DNA of 64,000 nt from Liolophura sinensis (GCF_032854445.1 NC_088305.1:26868628-26932627); one strand, 5' to 3'. Positions 25,801-37,205 are shown, counted from the stretch's first letter. The notes: generated by a model not told the origin, from the letters alone. Numbers and translations are program-made.

Positions 25801-26895
25801 AAGACTCTAAAGGAATTTAAAGGATGATGCATAAATGGTTTTAAATCCTCAAATATTATTTATTTCACGTTTCCCTTAAATCCTATAAAAAGTAAGTTAT
25901 ACTGCCGCTCGATGAAGGCATCGTAGAACTCAACCTTTCAAACTCTAAACCAGTTTTTTCAGTTGAATTTATTCATACAATTATTATAAAATTTAGGCTA
26001 AACTGATTTGTTTGTATCACGGAAGATGCAAGATTCCTAAAACAGGGCAAATTTGTTCTCTACACCCAATAATTATCTCAGAATGCTTTCAAATATTGGC
26101 TGTACAGGTGGTTGAAGAATGATTGTATCTCTAGAACCAATGGATTAGCGAACATGCAGCTACGCTCAACAACGAATCTTGTAGACTCTTAGCGTTTTCT
26201 GCGTGTTTAACCGCCATTCTATTTCTACAATGAATTGTTACAAGCTGTTACTTGATACGTGTCATTATCAAACTTTACTGATTGTTCAAAAGCCTACGAA
26301 TTTATGCCTCATCAACACTGTTGAACAATATTACGATTGTCTCTCAATGTGCACCATACACTTTTTATTTAGATTCTGATAGGAAATCTGTATTGTCTGT
26401 ACGTCGTTGAGAACTGTTGACTGCTTCTCATTTGAATGAATTAGTCTTAATTCATTTGATTTTAGTTCATTTAGTTCTTTGGTGCTTTGAGCAGAACGTT
26501 GTATTGAAAATTGGTCTTCCGATTACTAACCCGGAACGTCCATTTTGGTTAACGGCTGGCACACGAATGTCTCTTTTCACGCGTAGTGTCGCATGATAGA
26601 ATAGATCAAACTGGACGTCCCAACCCAAGACCATAGAACATCAGATTCTCGGGGTTTTATTGAATGAAAGCGCCTCGTTGAATATTTTGATTCCAGCAAC
26701 TTTGGTCTCCCTCAGAGGCAAGGTACTCAGCTTTTCTGAATTTTTCCTTCAACAAAATGAAGCCGACATTCCGTCGACTTCAATTCATATCCGTTGGTGT
26801 TTTTTTTTTTTTACAAAATACCAATTCCAACCAAACGGTCAAAACAATTTGGAGGCTTAACAATTTATTATTATTATTATATACTATCACTTATA

Positions 26896-26969
<74 letters not shown>

Positions 26970-29900
26970 TATCTCTTCACAACTACTAGCTTTATTATAC
27001 CTGAATATTTCTAATCATCACGGATGACACAAAGTGTTTAATTTGGAAAGGATGCCACCCATTTGAACCTTCCTTGAGCTATTCGCCTATTTGTTTGGTT
27101 AGTGTTTAATGCTGTGCTGTCACCTGGTCACATGTGTAGCTTTTCAAACCGAACAGTGCTGGTAGAAAATCACTGATCCATAAGGGACATGTATCGTACA
27201 GACTTTATAGCTTTATAGCCTCATTCTATCCACCGAGAATTCACTAGCCTATAACACAAACATAGACTATTTGATTTTCTTATTCTGACATACGTGTAAT
27301 ACTTAATTCGTTTTCAATCTTGTAGGTTAATTTTACAACGTAATCGTTGTTTTAGCACGATTTGCATTAAACAAAATAGAAAGTTTTAAAAATCGATCGG
27401 TAAGTTTATGGCGTAAAAATTTCGTGATATCTTCATGCGTTAAATGTTAGGAGACTTTATAGCACTCATTAAAGGGAATTTACGACTTTGGAAGGCGTCA
27501 TGGTATTTATACCTCATTCGATGTAACGGGTCAGTTCTGAATCAGAAACGGCATTTACGGCGTAAACAAACAAATTTATAGCATCAGTATTGAACTTTTT
27601 GACATGACGAGCTTCTAAAAGAATCTGGCTTTCACGAGGTAACCAGTTTGTGTCATCATCAATGATGACGTTGTGTGATGTATTCAGTTTACTTGCAACT
27701 CTGACAGTTAAAGGGCCGGCTCTGTATGACTACGAGGCATGTGATGAGTAAGGTCTCGGGTTCGAATCCATTAACCGCTCGTTCGACTGCGGCTTTAAGT
27801 CGGCAGGTTTGTCAGATGGCCGGTTTGTCTGGGCACTGCGGTTTCCTCCACAAATAAACAAATACCTGTCATTTTCAGATCTGAGTCGTTGTTCAGTGGA
27901 ACTAAATCCCATGAATTCGTGCGTCATCAGCACAGTGTAACAGATATCTCTCAATATGTGTCCTATGCATTTTGTTACAGACCAATGAAATAAATAAATG
28001 AACACAAAATTTTAAATATTTAATATAAAAGCATTTGCGACATAACAGCAATCATTATAAAAACATATGCGCAACATGATGAGTTTCCTGGAACGTCCAT
28101 GTTGGTTGACGGCTGATGTGCGCATGTCTGTTTCGACGCATAGATCCATAACGTTGTTAACGTGTCTTGTAAGAACCACAATGGCTACGCTCACGTGGCC
28201 TGTTTCTTCCATCTCTAACTGCTTTTGCAATCATACCAATTAATGGCTTTTTATCATCCAGGTATACAATGTGTAATGTAACCAGTAGACATCATTATTA
28301 ATATTACACACGACTTAGCAAGTCTATATAGCAGTATTAATTACTTGTATGCGACCGGAACTGTTGCAATCATCATTAGCTATGTTTGTGTGAAGAATAT
28401 AGATCGTTTAACACAAGGACGTGAGAGTATACAAGTAGATGATATGTGTGAATAATGGACTCGAAAATTGTCAATGGCGTGATTATTGAAGATGAAAGTT
28501 ATGAATATTGTTGTTCTATTACGCGAGGTAATCAGCTAATGGCATTGTTATTGACCTTTACAATATTCGCCAGTTTGCAAACGTTATCAATGAAATTTAC
28601 GACAAAACCAAAATAACATCAGTGCCAATTTAACTTGTCAGTCTTCCAAGAAGCTGTCGAATCCGCAAATGCTGTAAGTGTTTCATTACAGCGCGCAGCA
28701 TTATCTCGTTCTTGAACGATGATCCAGTAGCCATTCCAACGACAGGCAAAAAGCCCGCATGGCTTTATCGATTCCTGGGATAGAGTGACAAGTTCTCTAT
28801 GTTCTAAAGCGGGCGGATTAGCCAGCATTCAAGCAGACCCATTAGAGTTGAAATCCCTACACGCCACGGTAGAGTAACAAACATGGCCGATACCGTTATA
28901 TCCCCCAGACACCAGCAGTTTCCAGGCTTTTATTGTGATTGCGGTCACAAGGAATTGGGATTATGTTTTTCTTCCAATTTTGTCCGCGCTGAAACATCTT
29001 GGCAGGATAATAAGAGACCATATTACGCCAGTCTAGTCGGCCCACACCTTCTAACAGTTCGCAATCGATCGGCGAAGATGAGTCCAGAGAAAAACTCAAA
29101 ACTCCCTCAACCATTGTCTTCCCGGTTATGCCAATGAGTTTTCGGAATTTCATATTTCTTCTGTTTTTTTTTTCCTTCCCAACGTCTGTTGGGTGTTTTG
29201 GTTCGGGGGATTATTGATGTGAATTCTACGTGTATAAGAAATAATGGAGACCTCAATAATCTTGTTCAAGGTGCATAGCGTATGGCATACAATTAGAAAA
29301 CTGTTCAGCAATTTCTTATGGGTTATTTTCTCACAATAAGGTGATCAACAAAACTCACTTATCACGTGATTTCAGATAAATGATGCCTAAACTCTAGCGT
29401 CATCAGATTGGCAGCTGGAAATTAAATCCTGAAATACAATTACTCGGTTCTCTTTTCGGTTTCTTTCTAGCTTTTTGGCAAAGTAAAACACATCATAATG
29501 ATTTGAAAGCTAAAGCTCGCAAGATGCGTTTTGGATTTAGTAAATTCATTTATTCATAACAACACCGTCCGCATTCCACAATCTAAAACGTTCGATGGAA
29601 AAGTCAGACTATAAAGGTATTTTTTTAACTTTCGTTTCTTTGTAATATCTCATAGAAAGTGAAACTACATGTACAGAAACGATCGATTGCACTCTCGATT
29701 GTGTTTATTTATTTATTTGATTGATGTTTTGGCAGAGCCCGGAGGAAACCCACGACCATCCGCAGGTTGCTTAATAATACAGATGTAAAACATATCAATG
29801 TGTAGAGATAGCGTTGTGTAAAGTGTCACTAACGGAAGCCAATATTTTTAGAGAGTACTACTGATTTTACAGATAGCTGAATGTATTCGACTGGCCAAAA

Positions 29901-31109
29901 GAATCTGACTATTAGTACTATTGTTCATTTAGAGTTTCTTTTGGTTTATTATCAGATTGTCACACAGGCTACTTCCAAAGTCCTATATATAGTGCAATTA
30001 GGTCCGTCTCTTTATGAACTCCATGGAGTGTGATACCGCTGCGTGTAAATGCTTTCTGTGATTACTGTAAAACTTTTAATATAGTTACATCACTGACTCA
30101 TTATAGTTGGCGAATAGCTTTAAAATGTTAATGTCTCTGAAGCTTTTATTTAAGGTATCAGGTATGCAATATTTATCAGTTTACTGATTGATTGGTTGGT
30201 TCAGTGGTGTTTAACGCCGCACTCCCTACAAATATTTCCCTACAAAACCTAACAAACTTTCTGATATCGTGACTTGCTAGATACGCCTTCACAAACACTC
30301 AGAGCGTGTGTTGCAAGTATTATCCCACATCAGACAAAATACTCCGCTATTCATTGGACAGCTTCTGCCACCTAAGGGAGGTGTATATTCTTTATCTCCT
30401 GCCTTTGGGCGAGAAAAAGTGGAGGCTCTCGCAAAAATGATCAGACCAAAGGACACGACAGCGCCCTTGACAGCAACCGTATAATTATATCTTTTTTGAA
30501 TGTATGTTTGCTCCGGTCTTGTGTCCGGGGGTGGGAGGAGGTACTGTCCGTTTCTTTTTTTTTTTTTTCACTAATAAACACGACGGTGTAATATAAGTCA
30601 CCAAAGAAAGGAAATAAAGAAGAATTGAAAATTAGAACAAAAGTGTTTAGGGTAAGTAAAATATTCACTTATCAGTTTATCTTCGAGGGAAATATTCGTC
30701 TTGTTACAATATCACCAAGTATATTCTTTTCAATCTGTAGGAGCAAGTACCACAACATGACCGATTCGATGTGGAGAAACTCCAAGAAAACGGCAGTTTA
30801 TCACCGAGATTTTCCCGCCGACTAAACCCAACGGCGACGCCACCTGGCGGCGTGGACAGTTACGAAAAACAGTTTATTCGCGTGATGCATAAAGTATATC
30901 AGACGATCGAGAGGAACGAGATGCGATTGGTGGAACAGGACAGACGAGATGCGATAAAACAGGAGTGGCAGCAGCTAGCAATCGTCATCGACCGTCTACT
31001 TCTGCTGATCTTCCTCTTCACCACAATTACGGTGACTTTTACGATAATGTTACACGGTCCCCAAGCGCAGGTGTATTCCGAAGAGCCCACACCGGCGCCC
31101 CCAGCATAG
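10715..31109 (+). CDS. alpha-type nicotinic acetylcholine receptor subunit (six exons visible, 5' exon missing)
   Basis: Cation-selective, acetylcholine-gated Cys-loop channel subunit of the plasma membrane. Coding exons are 10715-10866, 17334-17378, 18279-18388, 21730-22268, 24091-24284 and 30741-31109. All have GT/AG borders and matching phases, giving 469 visible residues. Seen in that numbering: ligand-binding domain with loop [10 protein letters not shown] (94-102), Cys-loop C137-C151 with 13 residues between, loop B tryptophan W158, and adjacent cysteines C201-C202, which mark an alpha subunit. M1 is about 220-243. M2 is about 250-271 with the GEK cation-selectivity motif at 248-250. 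M3 is about 279-306 and M4 about 428-451, followed by an extracellular tail and a TAG stop. The loop C aromatic normally Tyr two residues before the cysteine pair is Phe199. Sequons lie at N32, N38, N124, N150 and N196. The 45-bp and 110-bp exons match the ancestral nAChR gene structure. It resembles the alpha7/alpha9-10 side of the family, but the exact subtype is not resolved. Confidence 0.93.
10970..11160 (+). mobile_element. degenerate tRNA-derived SINE in nAChR intron
   Basis: The head ggcctctgtggtcgagtgat, the cctcaccaatgagatcgctg block and aggtctgccagcaactt resemble the main SINE, but the conserved 3' half is replaced by a different tail (cgtcgacgtcgtacgctgag). It may be an older or chimeric subfamily. 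Confidence 0.5.
11610..12370 (+). repeat. tandem array with a unit of about 19 bp
   Basis: Irregular repeats of the type gggcacactggattactac, with tgg/cgg landmarks at 12008, 12027, 12046 and 12064 (18-19 bp steps). A higher-order repeat of about 153 bp is visible: gctctctggatgactatggg occurs at 12077 and 12230. The array sits in a receptor intron and shows no splice or coding signal. Confidence 0.8.
13725..14075 (+). repeat. 40-bp tandem array, about 8.5 units
   Basis: The landmark aattgccaac recurs at 13811 and 13851. The unit reads roughly tatcacactgttgtcactgc followed by tctagtgaccaattgccaac. The last unit runs into tttcactctctatgttgtcg, matching the tail of the elements at 8.13 and 8.54 kb, so the array is an expanded version of one of their segments. 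Confidence 0.88.
14610..14768 (-). mobile_element. tRNA-derived SINE, head and middle only
   Basis: Minus-strand copy of the main SINE, from aggaaacccacgaccatccg through the ggtgagagattcctgggt head region to gcgtgctaacc. The conserved 3' terminal third is missing. Confidence 0.75.
15500..16155. other. GC-richer intronic block with a long antisense open frame
   Basis: Local GC content is higher than in the surroundings. A minus-strand frame opens with ATG at 16155 and runs 213 codons to 15514. It has no recognised domain. On the + strand a 65-codon frame at 15562-15759 and an ETS/YY1-like pair (tttccggtgc at 15677, atggcgg at 15700) overlap it. It could be a regulatory block, an old processed insert or chance; I do not call a gene. 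Confidence 0.25.
17011..17250 (+). mobile_element. tRNA-derived SINE in nAChR intron
   Basis: Plus-strand copy: head with gagttcaagtccagctcctg (box B-like), middle with gcggatggtagtggttttcc, and conserved 3' half with cgtataagtgaaatattctt and ggcgtaaaacaccaatcaaa, ending in an (AATAAA)-like tail. It lies only about 85 bp upstream of the 45-bp nAChR exon. Confidence 0.85.
17334..17378 (+). CDS. nAChR 45-bp exon
   Basis: Preceded by gcttttag and followed by GTAAGT. Encodes [15 protein letters not shown], the typical 15-residue nAChR exon (DEKNQ-x-x-T-T-N-x-W). Phase 0 at both ends. Confidence 0.93.
17882..18088. mobile_element. MITE flanked by TTAA
   Basis: About 200 bp with inverted ends. 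The left end gctctgcatacacgaaagct and the reverse complement of the right end (actcgacatatacgaaagct) match over most positions. A further stretch near actcaactcagttgg is also inverted at the other side. TTAA occurs at 17882-17885 and 18085-18088 and would be the target-site duplication, as for piggyBac- or Kolobok-type elements. There is no coding capacity. Confidence 0.65.
18279..18388 (+). CDS. nAChR 110-bp exon with loop A
   Basis: Preceded by tgtcatag and followed by GTAAGG. Encodes [14 protein letters not shown], then the loop A motif WKPDILLYN. Length and phase (0 in, 2 out) are those of the conserved fourth nAChR exon. Confidence 0.93.
20188..20228 (+). repeat. C-rich tract
   Basis: Cytosine-rich run ending in an uninterrupted run of more than 20 C. 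The exact length is likely unreliable in sequencing. Confidence 0.85.
21730..22268 (+). CDS. nAChR exon: Cys-loop, loops B and C, M1 and M2
   Basis: Preceded by cgtttcag and followed by GTAAGT. Carries the complete Cys-loop [15 protein letters not shown], loop B SWTYD, the vicinal cysteine motif SCCPEPY, M1, the GEK motif and the channel-lining M2 ([13 protein letters not shown]). Leu 9' and the outer-ring Glu 20' are kept. Ends in phase 1 inside the Gly that begins M3. Confidence 0.95.
23960..24048 (+). mobile_element. SINE 3' fragment
   Basis: Only the conserved 3' part is present: ggtttccacccaccatatta, ctggccgccgttgtataagt, then gcgtaaaacaccaa and a short A-rich tail. It abuts the polypyrimidine tract of the M3 exon. 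Confidence 0.8.
24091..24284 (+). CDS. nAChR exon: M3 and start of cytoplasmic loop
   Basis: Preceded by ttttttacag and followed by GTAAGG. Encodes [20 protein letters not shown] (M3), then [19 protein letters not shown] and a basic LAKIL segment typical of the start of the M3-M4 loop. Two bases complete the split Gly codon and it ends in phase 0. A SINE 3' fragment lies about 45 bp upstream, in the intron. Confidence 0.93.
26505..26610 (+). repeat. dispersed repeat core (family D), copy 3
   Basis: Contains gaaaattggtcttccgatta, ccggaacgtccattttggtt and acggctggcacacgaatgtc, the cleanest version of the shared core. Confidence 0.5.
26899..26968. repeat. (TA)35 microsatellite
   Basis: Uninterrupted TA dinucleotide run in the large intron before the last nAChR exon. 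Confidence 0.98.
27714..27998 (+). mobile_element. second type of tRNA-derived SINE
   Basis: Has a box B-like ggttcgaatcc, a distinct body (gttcgactgcggctttaagt, gccggtttgtctgggcactg, gcggtttcctcca) and a terminal (AAAT)n-like tail. A fragment with tgcggctttaagtc occurs near 16.81 kb. It differs from the main SINE in body and 3' end. Confidence 0.55.
28080..28150 (+). repeat. dispersed repeat core (family D), copy 4
   Basis: Contains tggaacgtccatgttggttg, acggctgatgtgcgcatgtc and tgtttcgacgcatagat. Confidence 0.5.
29701..29775 (-). mobile_element. SINE fragment with internal deletion
   Basis: T-rich 3' tail and ttgattgatgttt joined directly to ggcagagcccggaggaaacc and cacgaccatccgcaggttgc. 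The middle of the conserved 3' half is missing. Confidence 0.7.
30188..30243 (-). mobile_element. SINE 3' fragment
   Basis: Short diverged piece, gattggttggttcagtggtg followed by tttaacgccgcactcc, equal to the 3' end of the main SINE on the minus strand. Confidence 0.6.
30741..31109 (+). CDS. nAChR terminal exon: cytoplasmic loop end, M4, stop
   Basis: Preceded by caatctgtag and in phase 0 with the M3 exon 6.4 kb upstream. Encodes the amphipathic segment before M4 ([20 protein letters not shown]), M4 ([20 protein letters not shown]) and a proline-rich tail ending PTPAPPA, then TAG at 31107-31109. The M3-M4 loop is about 120 residues. I see no clear AATAAA signal close downstream. Confidence 0.93.
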   Translation, partial: EQVPQHDRFDVEKLQENGSLSPRFSRRLNPTATPPGGVDSYEKQFIRVMHKVYQTIERNEMRLVEQDRRDAIKQEWQQLAIVIDRLLLLIFLFTTITVTFTIMLHGPQAQVYSEEPTPAPPA

Positions 31110-34100
31110 GAGATAGCTTGTCTGGGTGTGTGGGATGCGGATAAATGTCCGACAAGCGTTACTTATTATTTGCAGGTCCCATCACATAATCCTTCAGAAC
31201 GAAGGTGGTTTGCTTTAAGCTATGACTGTAGATGAGATGTTTAGCGTGACAGAGTTATCAAAAATACAGCAGACATTTCAGCTGCAGCTTTTGAGAACAA
31301 ATGGCCGCTACAAGTTAAAAAGCTGTTTTCTGTAAAACTAGCATACACAGAAATTTTTCACGATGTTATAGATTAATATGATCCTTTGGATATCCCTACA
31401 TCGAAGCTTTTCAAGTTATACTCATGGTTTGCTTACTTCATTTACAGAGAGCAAGATGATTAGCATGTCTGCTCAGAGTTGTGAAATGCAAGTGAATCCT
31501 CAGCCACTGTTTATGTTGTCGGGTGTGACTACAAGCGGCTTGTGTGTTCAAAATCAAACCAATGCCAAAACTTCAAAGCCTTCCTCTTACTGAATCTTAT
31601 CTTTTGAGTTGGGAGCCGAAAACTTAGGAACAACGACAGCTGGGTATAGTACAGCATTACTTATAAATCAACCTTGGTGACTGAGAGATTGCGTAAAATA
31701 GTACTGAGATGCAAAAAGAAAAAGCATCAAAGAAGATAAATATGAAAGAAAATACTAGCGTGGAAGGCTGGACAAAAGTTCTAAGACTTTCTTATCAAAT
31801 AGGACGTTGGACCATTTGCTTGGCCCTTGGATTGTGTCTTGCTAGACAAAGATGTGTGACTTCGCTGTGGGCCCGGCAGAAGCCGATCTATGCAGGCTCA
31901 TTTTCCACTGTTGGTACAACGTATTTGTAAGTGGAATAAGTATATGTTTGAACTATTTTCGTTGTTTCTACCAATGGAAACCATCTACGTATGGAAAAAA
32001 AGCGAATAACTATTAATTAGGCTCAAGTGAAGGTCTGATGTTGGATGGTTTTAGCATCCATAACATTGGAATTTGAAGAGCATAAATTGACAGTTGACCA
32101 AAGCATAACTGTGAATAACCTTCGTTGATGTTGAGGACATCTTTACAATGTAACAAAGTTTATGCTTAAAATTTGTTGATGAAAATCATGGACTTTGAAG
32201 CCGTCATTACTAAATAATGTACTAGTGTTTAGATGCGACTGAGGTGTTTCAAAATGTGAAAGTTGTACGATGCCAGTGATGCTTGTTAATGAAAGGTTTT
32301 TTTGTCCGTTTCCAACTGTTGTGATCCTTGTTGACATTTGTAAATACTGCTAAGTGACGCCATTTTCTCTGGACAGGCAAAGCATGTCCGGTGTGTGGAA
32401 AACTGTCCTTTGAACACCTATCTTCCATTTTTAAATTACTCTTAGAGTACTTGCGTGTTTATTGCAAGTTGGCCAAAATCCTTTACAATATTACGACATG
32501 TAACTTTTCCCCCGTTTATTTGGAAATGACAGTGTGATAATAACGCATGACATACCTTGGGGCACCATATTTCTTCACTCGTATTGTACGTGAAGACCGT
32601 ATAAACCAAAAAGACTTAATTGTCGCATATTCATATCGCTTTCAATGGCGTGATAAAAACGTCACTCTTTTTTTATAAGATTTTAGGATATAAAATTGAC
32701 TATAAATCTTTTTTCCGCTTTAACTTAATTGAACTACACAGAAAAGCACAAACATGTACTATCATAACATGAGGGTCTTACATGGTTTCTTGCATTTTGT
32801 ATTATTTCATTTTAGTGTATTATCGTGTTAAAGAGGTTGGTTAAAAGTGTAACGACGTCTTCGTATGTGAAACCAATTTGCAGTCGGTTGATTGTGGTTG
32901 GTTAATATTTTATAACCCCAGAAATGGTTCCTATTTAATAGTAGCATGTAATAATACGACATGAGGACAAACATTTGCTTGAGAGCATATTACTGTACAC
33001 TAAAATATTGGTAGGGACACGCTCAAGAATTCATTGTGTTTGACCAGTAGTCGCTGAGACAGATTCGAACATCGTTGTCTAAAGCTCTCCATTTTGAACT
33101 CTCCTGAATCAGCGATTTTACAGTATACTATAGATTCTTGATTGGCACGATGTGTCAAGATGAAATTAATGTATACAAGCCTGTTTTTCAATACAAATTT
33201 GTTCCGCTGGTAAATTTGGCAAAATAAAATTAATGCTTGAATTGAATTAATCCATCCAAATTTGTTAATTAACACAGAAAGTTTCACAGCGCGGGTTTTA
33301 ATTTGCTCTTTGCACATTGTTCTGAACAGTTAAACTATAAACAAAGATATGTACGCATGACGACTTATTATAAAGTTTGCTTCATGGCTACTGGACTATG
33401 GTATGCTCTAACTTGAATTCCCCTCGAAATAGTGGCCTGGGCGAAACATTTCACTGGGCTCCCCCGGATCCTCCTCCCAACACACGGCAATTCCGTAAAA
33501 TCTAAACACATGATCTTAACTTTACGACGTTGAGTTTTTATTACCTGGGGGATTTTCGGAGTATGCATCCACCCACTCCAAATAGTTTAACAAGTACCTT
33601 TACTGACATTATTCACGTTACTTGTAGTACTGATCATAATGTGATACATATAGTTCCAACCAAGTGGCATGACTGATCATTCTTAACTATACGTTGATTT
33701 AATTCTAAGCATTTTTATGTTTAGTCATTAGAAAAGATGATTGTAACATTGCTGGTGACGGCATTTGTGGACTTCATCTTAGTCATGACGAGGAATTTAG
33801 AATATAGAGATTTATAATATTCGTTAAAACATTGGCATGTCTATATTAAAGGGAGGTAAACGGTATAGATCAACTACATGTATCTACCAAGAGTTAGCTC
33901 CCATCCATTAACACTGACAGACTAACTCATGACAGAACATAGGTCCATTTTATACGTTTACGTTTTTGGTGACAGTGAACGGAGTTGACCTTTAGATACA
34001 TTGATGATGTAAAGGACGTGGCACTGATGTTATCTGGCACAATGTCTTTCAATCACATTCTCGCGAGAACTCCTATAGACGAGGTTAAGCTAGCTGGACG

Positions 34101-34189
34101 TAAGTCGGACGAAAAAAGCAGGATTAGTTTTTGATTTATAATACACATCGTGGTGTTATTAGCGTGTCTGACCTTCCTTCAACGTTGAG

Positions 34190-34350
34190 CTTTCTCCTGG
34201 GTGTATGTGCCACTCTGCACGGTAGCTGTTCATCACTGCAATCATTAGACAAGTTAAACCTTTGGAACAAATGCTAGTTTTTGTTGTCTTTTTCTGACGT
34301 CACTTCCTGCCTCAGAACGGTGACTTCACTGACCTTGACTGTCGTTTGTA
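34190..34350 (+). repeat. diverged direct repeat, copy 1
   Basis: Shares tcattagacaa and cctttgga, and then tctgacgtcacttcctgcct with the copy at 35.68-35.99 kb, in the same order. The family is unrecognised. Confidence 0.4.
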
Positions 34351-35679
34351 CACAACTGTCATCATGTAATCCGAGGCTGGAGGGCAGAGCATGTCTGACA
34401 TGCATATCTAAAGTGTATGCATTCGGAGTACATTTGAGTCGTCCTTCATCATGCTTTGCGAAAAGAAAAAACGATTTCATATAATTTCATATAAGTTCAT
34501 TTTGTTCCTTTGTGACGTTTTAAATGCACTACTTACACAATATACTGAACAGAATACAACCCAAAGAATTTGCATGAGCAGTATTCCTGTACAAAAAATG
34601 ATCTCGTCTTAAACAATGTCCGCATCCAGAGTCTTACTACAGTTGGTGATAACATGTCTTAACAAAGATGCAGAATCCGGGAAAATAACAAACAGAAACA
34701 TCTTCTGTTGATCCGCAGTAAGGTGAAATGTAGCACAACAAAAGAACTGGAAGTATTCAAATGCTATCAAACATAGGTCTTTCGCGTTGTCTCACATTCC
34801 AGAAATAGCATATTCACAACAAATTAGTCTATAGTATATATTCCTGGTGTGCAATTCGTTATGACGGTATAAATTCATGCACTGTAGCTGACATATTCTG
34901 GACAGTTGAACTGCCCGTCATCGACGAACTTGAAGTCAATCTGAAATTCATCCAGGGCAAGTGTTTTTGAGCATTTTTTGAGTATTATGCACAATTTATT
35001 GAGCTGCATTTGAACAACAATATTTAGTTGTTAAGTTGTGTACGTACATGTAGGTTTGTACCATAGTAAACTTGTCACAGTCAACATTTTCCACCAACTT
35101 GAGCAAGTTACACGTACATATCAGAGCTTAATTGTTTGCCCCTCTGACCACGAGACATTTCATTTGAAACCCCGACGCCACCGTTTGGTTGGAATGGCAA
35201 ACCAGTCACGCAGCTGGTATCGTTATTTGAGAAGCTGAGACAAGATGGGCACAAGATGGTCGGATATTTGCACAATCTCAATAAATTTAATCTAGTGAGC
35301 GCTCCACATAATGACTTGTCGCTTACTAGATCTGAAACAATACCTTCCTTAAACTCTTTTGATGAAAAATAGCAACCAGAATTTGCGTTTCAAAACCTGT
35401 ATATAAAGTGAAACGGGGCGCTTTGCCGACTTGAATATACGTGAAGCAAAATGTTTGTTCTTTGAAGCCATACTCAATAATTTTTACCTAGAAGACGACC
35501 AGCCTTGCAAGTGGAGTAATCAGGAGTACCCGGTGAAAACCACTGATCTTTGGTAAGCTACTGTCGAACTTTCCCACATTCCTATAGGGATACCACATAG
35601 GTGGAGTACAAGTGGTCTTCATTGAGCATTATAGGGCTGTCAGACGAGCGCCATCAGTCGCATATTGTCACCATGGTTC

Positions 35680-35990
35680 TACTCAGCTGTAAGGAGTATG
35701 CTCTCTACCTTTCGATTTACATCACGGCCATCATTAGACAATCTGGACCTTTGGAGTCTATGACACGACTTGTTTAGACTTAGCCTCATTACTTGTCTCC
35801 TCCAGAGGAACTATTTAATGAAATTGTTTCATGTTTTGTAGAATTATGTTGTACATACTCTAGATAAAGAGAATGTGTGTGTGTAAAGTACTGCTAGAGA
35901 CAAAGGTTGAGACGGATTGTTAGCGTTTTCTGACATCACTTCCTGCCTCATCACCGTGACCCAAGTGACCTCGGCGTTGTTCAAGATGTC
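35680..35990 (+). repeat. diverged direct repeat, copy 2
   Basis: Partner of 34190-34350: catcattagacaatct, then acctttgga, then tctgacatcacttcctgcct followed by a gtgac-rich stretch. An insertion separates the two halves here. Confidence 0.4.
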
Positions 35991-36269
35991 TAACAATCTA
36001 TACGAAAACACAAAAAATGTGTGTTTGCTAAAAATGTACAAAATTTGCTATTGATGGCAGTGATGTAAAGCGAAAGGTAGAGAGCGACGCATGCGCTGTA
36101 TGAGTTCCACTAACAGAACACGCTTCTTTTCTTCAAATTCTCTACCTAAGGCATTGTACTAGCCCTGGGGGTTGAAAGGCCGCATACAGCGAGTGAACGG
36201 TGTACAATGTGACTAAACAAACACTGGACGGTGCCAGGAATAGATATTACCTTAGATCTAGCCTTATTT

Positions 36270-36335
36270 ATTTACATAACTGGAACATTTCACTTATACG
36301 AAGGCGGCCAGCGGTATTTTCTGAGGAAACCGAGT
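36270..36335 (-). mobile_element. SINE fragment
   Basis: Contains acatttcacttatacgaagg and cggccagcg, then gaggaaacc, from the conserved 3' half. Confidence 0.6.
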
Positions 36336-37205
36336 TAGACTTTACTTTATGACAATGTATGAGTAATGGTTTCTAATCTGACATTAGTGCGTGTGTGCTT
36401 GGTGTTTAACGTCATGTCCGACATTAATGAGATTGGGTATTATTTCAAACATACATGAGCACGGTTATGTTATAGACCGGACTTGATTGAGATTTTGTGT
36501 TTAACGAGATAAAATGTTTTCTGTGGACTCGGTCTCTGTTACCGTGCATTTTCCATAAAATGGATTGTCATCATTATATTGGCTGCGTTTTTTTTTTCCA
36601 TAGTGTCTCACAGACCGTAAGTGTCCCGTAGAAGTAACCCATTTTTAAAGAAGGCAAGTAAATAAAGAAACTAGGCTTTTGTCTCCTTTGTAAAATGAGA
36701 CGCAATGTGTTATCAGTGCAAAACAAATCACTTACAATTTGTTCCATGACATGAATTCATGACTGCGCAGTAACAAATCCAAATGAGGTACGGCCTACTG
36801 CCATGCATGTGGGTTTATGTGGTGAGTATTCCCTAGAGTTTTTCATAAGAAGAAACGCTTTGTCGTTGAATAATGTTTCAAATGTGTACAAACCTGTGTT
36901 TTCGTACTGATTGTTAGACTTTATATATAGTATAGAGTTTGTTCTCTGTCCGCAGTTGCTGTGAAACCATTGACTGATTGACCAATATTGTCAGATGGAC
37001 TGTTTTAAATAAAACCATGCACCTTTTCACAAAATCTTGTTGTCTTAATTTATTACATGTTTAATAAAGAAGCATGCATCTGCATGTTTTTAGATACAGA
37101 TTCAATCAATACTTTCATCGTTTCTTTGAGCGACTGCCAACTTTTCAAGGCAGAACGTGGTAGCATATTTAAGAAATACAACCATGTTAAGAAATACAAC
37201 AACAC

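Larger units (their letters stand above)
31110..36265. other. 3' flank of the receptor gene; no gene found
   Basis: AT-rich sequence with only short open frames and no recognised domain. It contains a pair of diverged direct repeats (34.19-34.35 and 35.68-35.99 kb). Confidence 0.5.

Noticed and set aside
26757-27027. Open frames with Ile-Tyr repeats around 26.9 kb (also 47.8, 48.0, 57.6 kb)
   Set aside because: They are produced by (TA)n microsatellites.
28883-29153. 84-codon ATG frame on the + strand and an overlapping minus-strand frame
   Set aside because: Both lie in the large nAChR intron, overlap each other, and show no domain or splice evidence; chance is sufficient.
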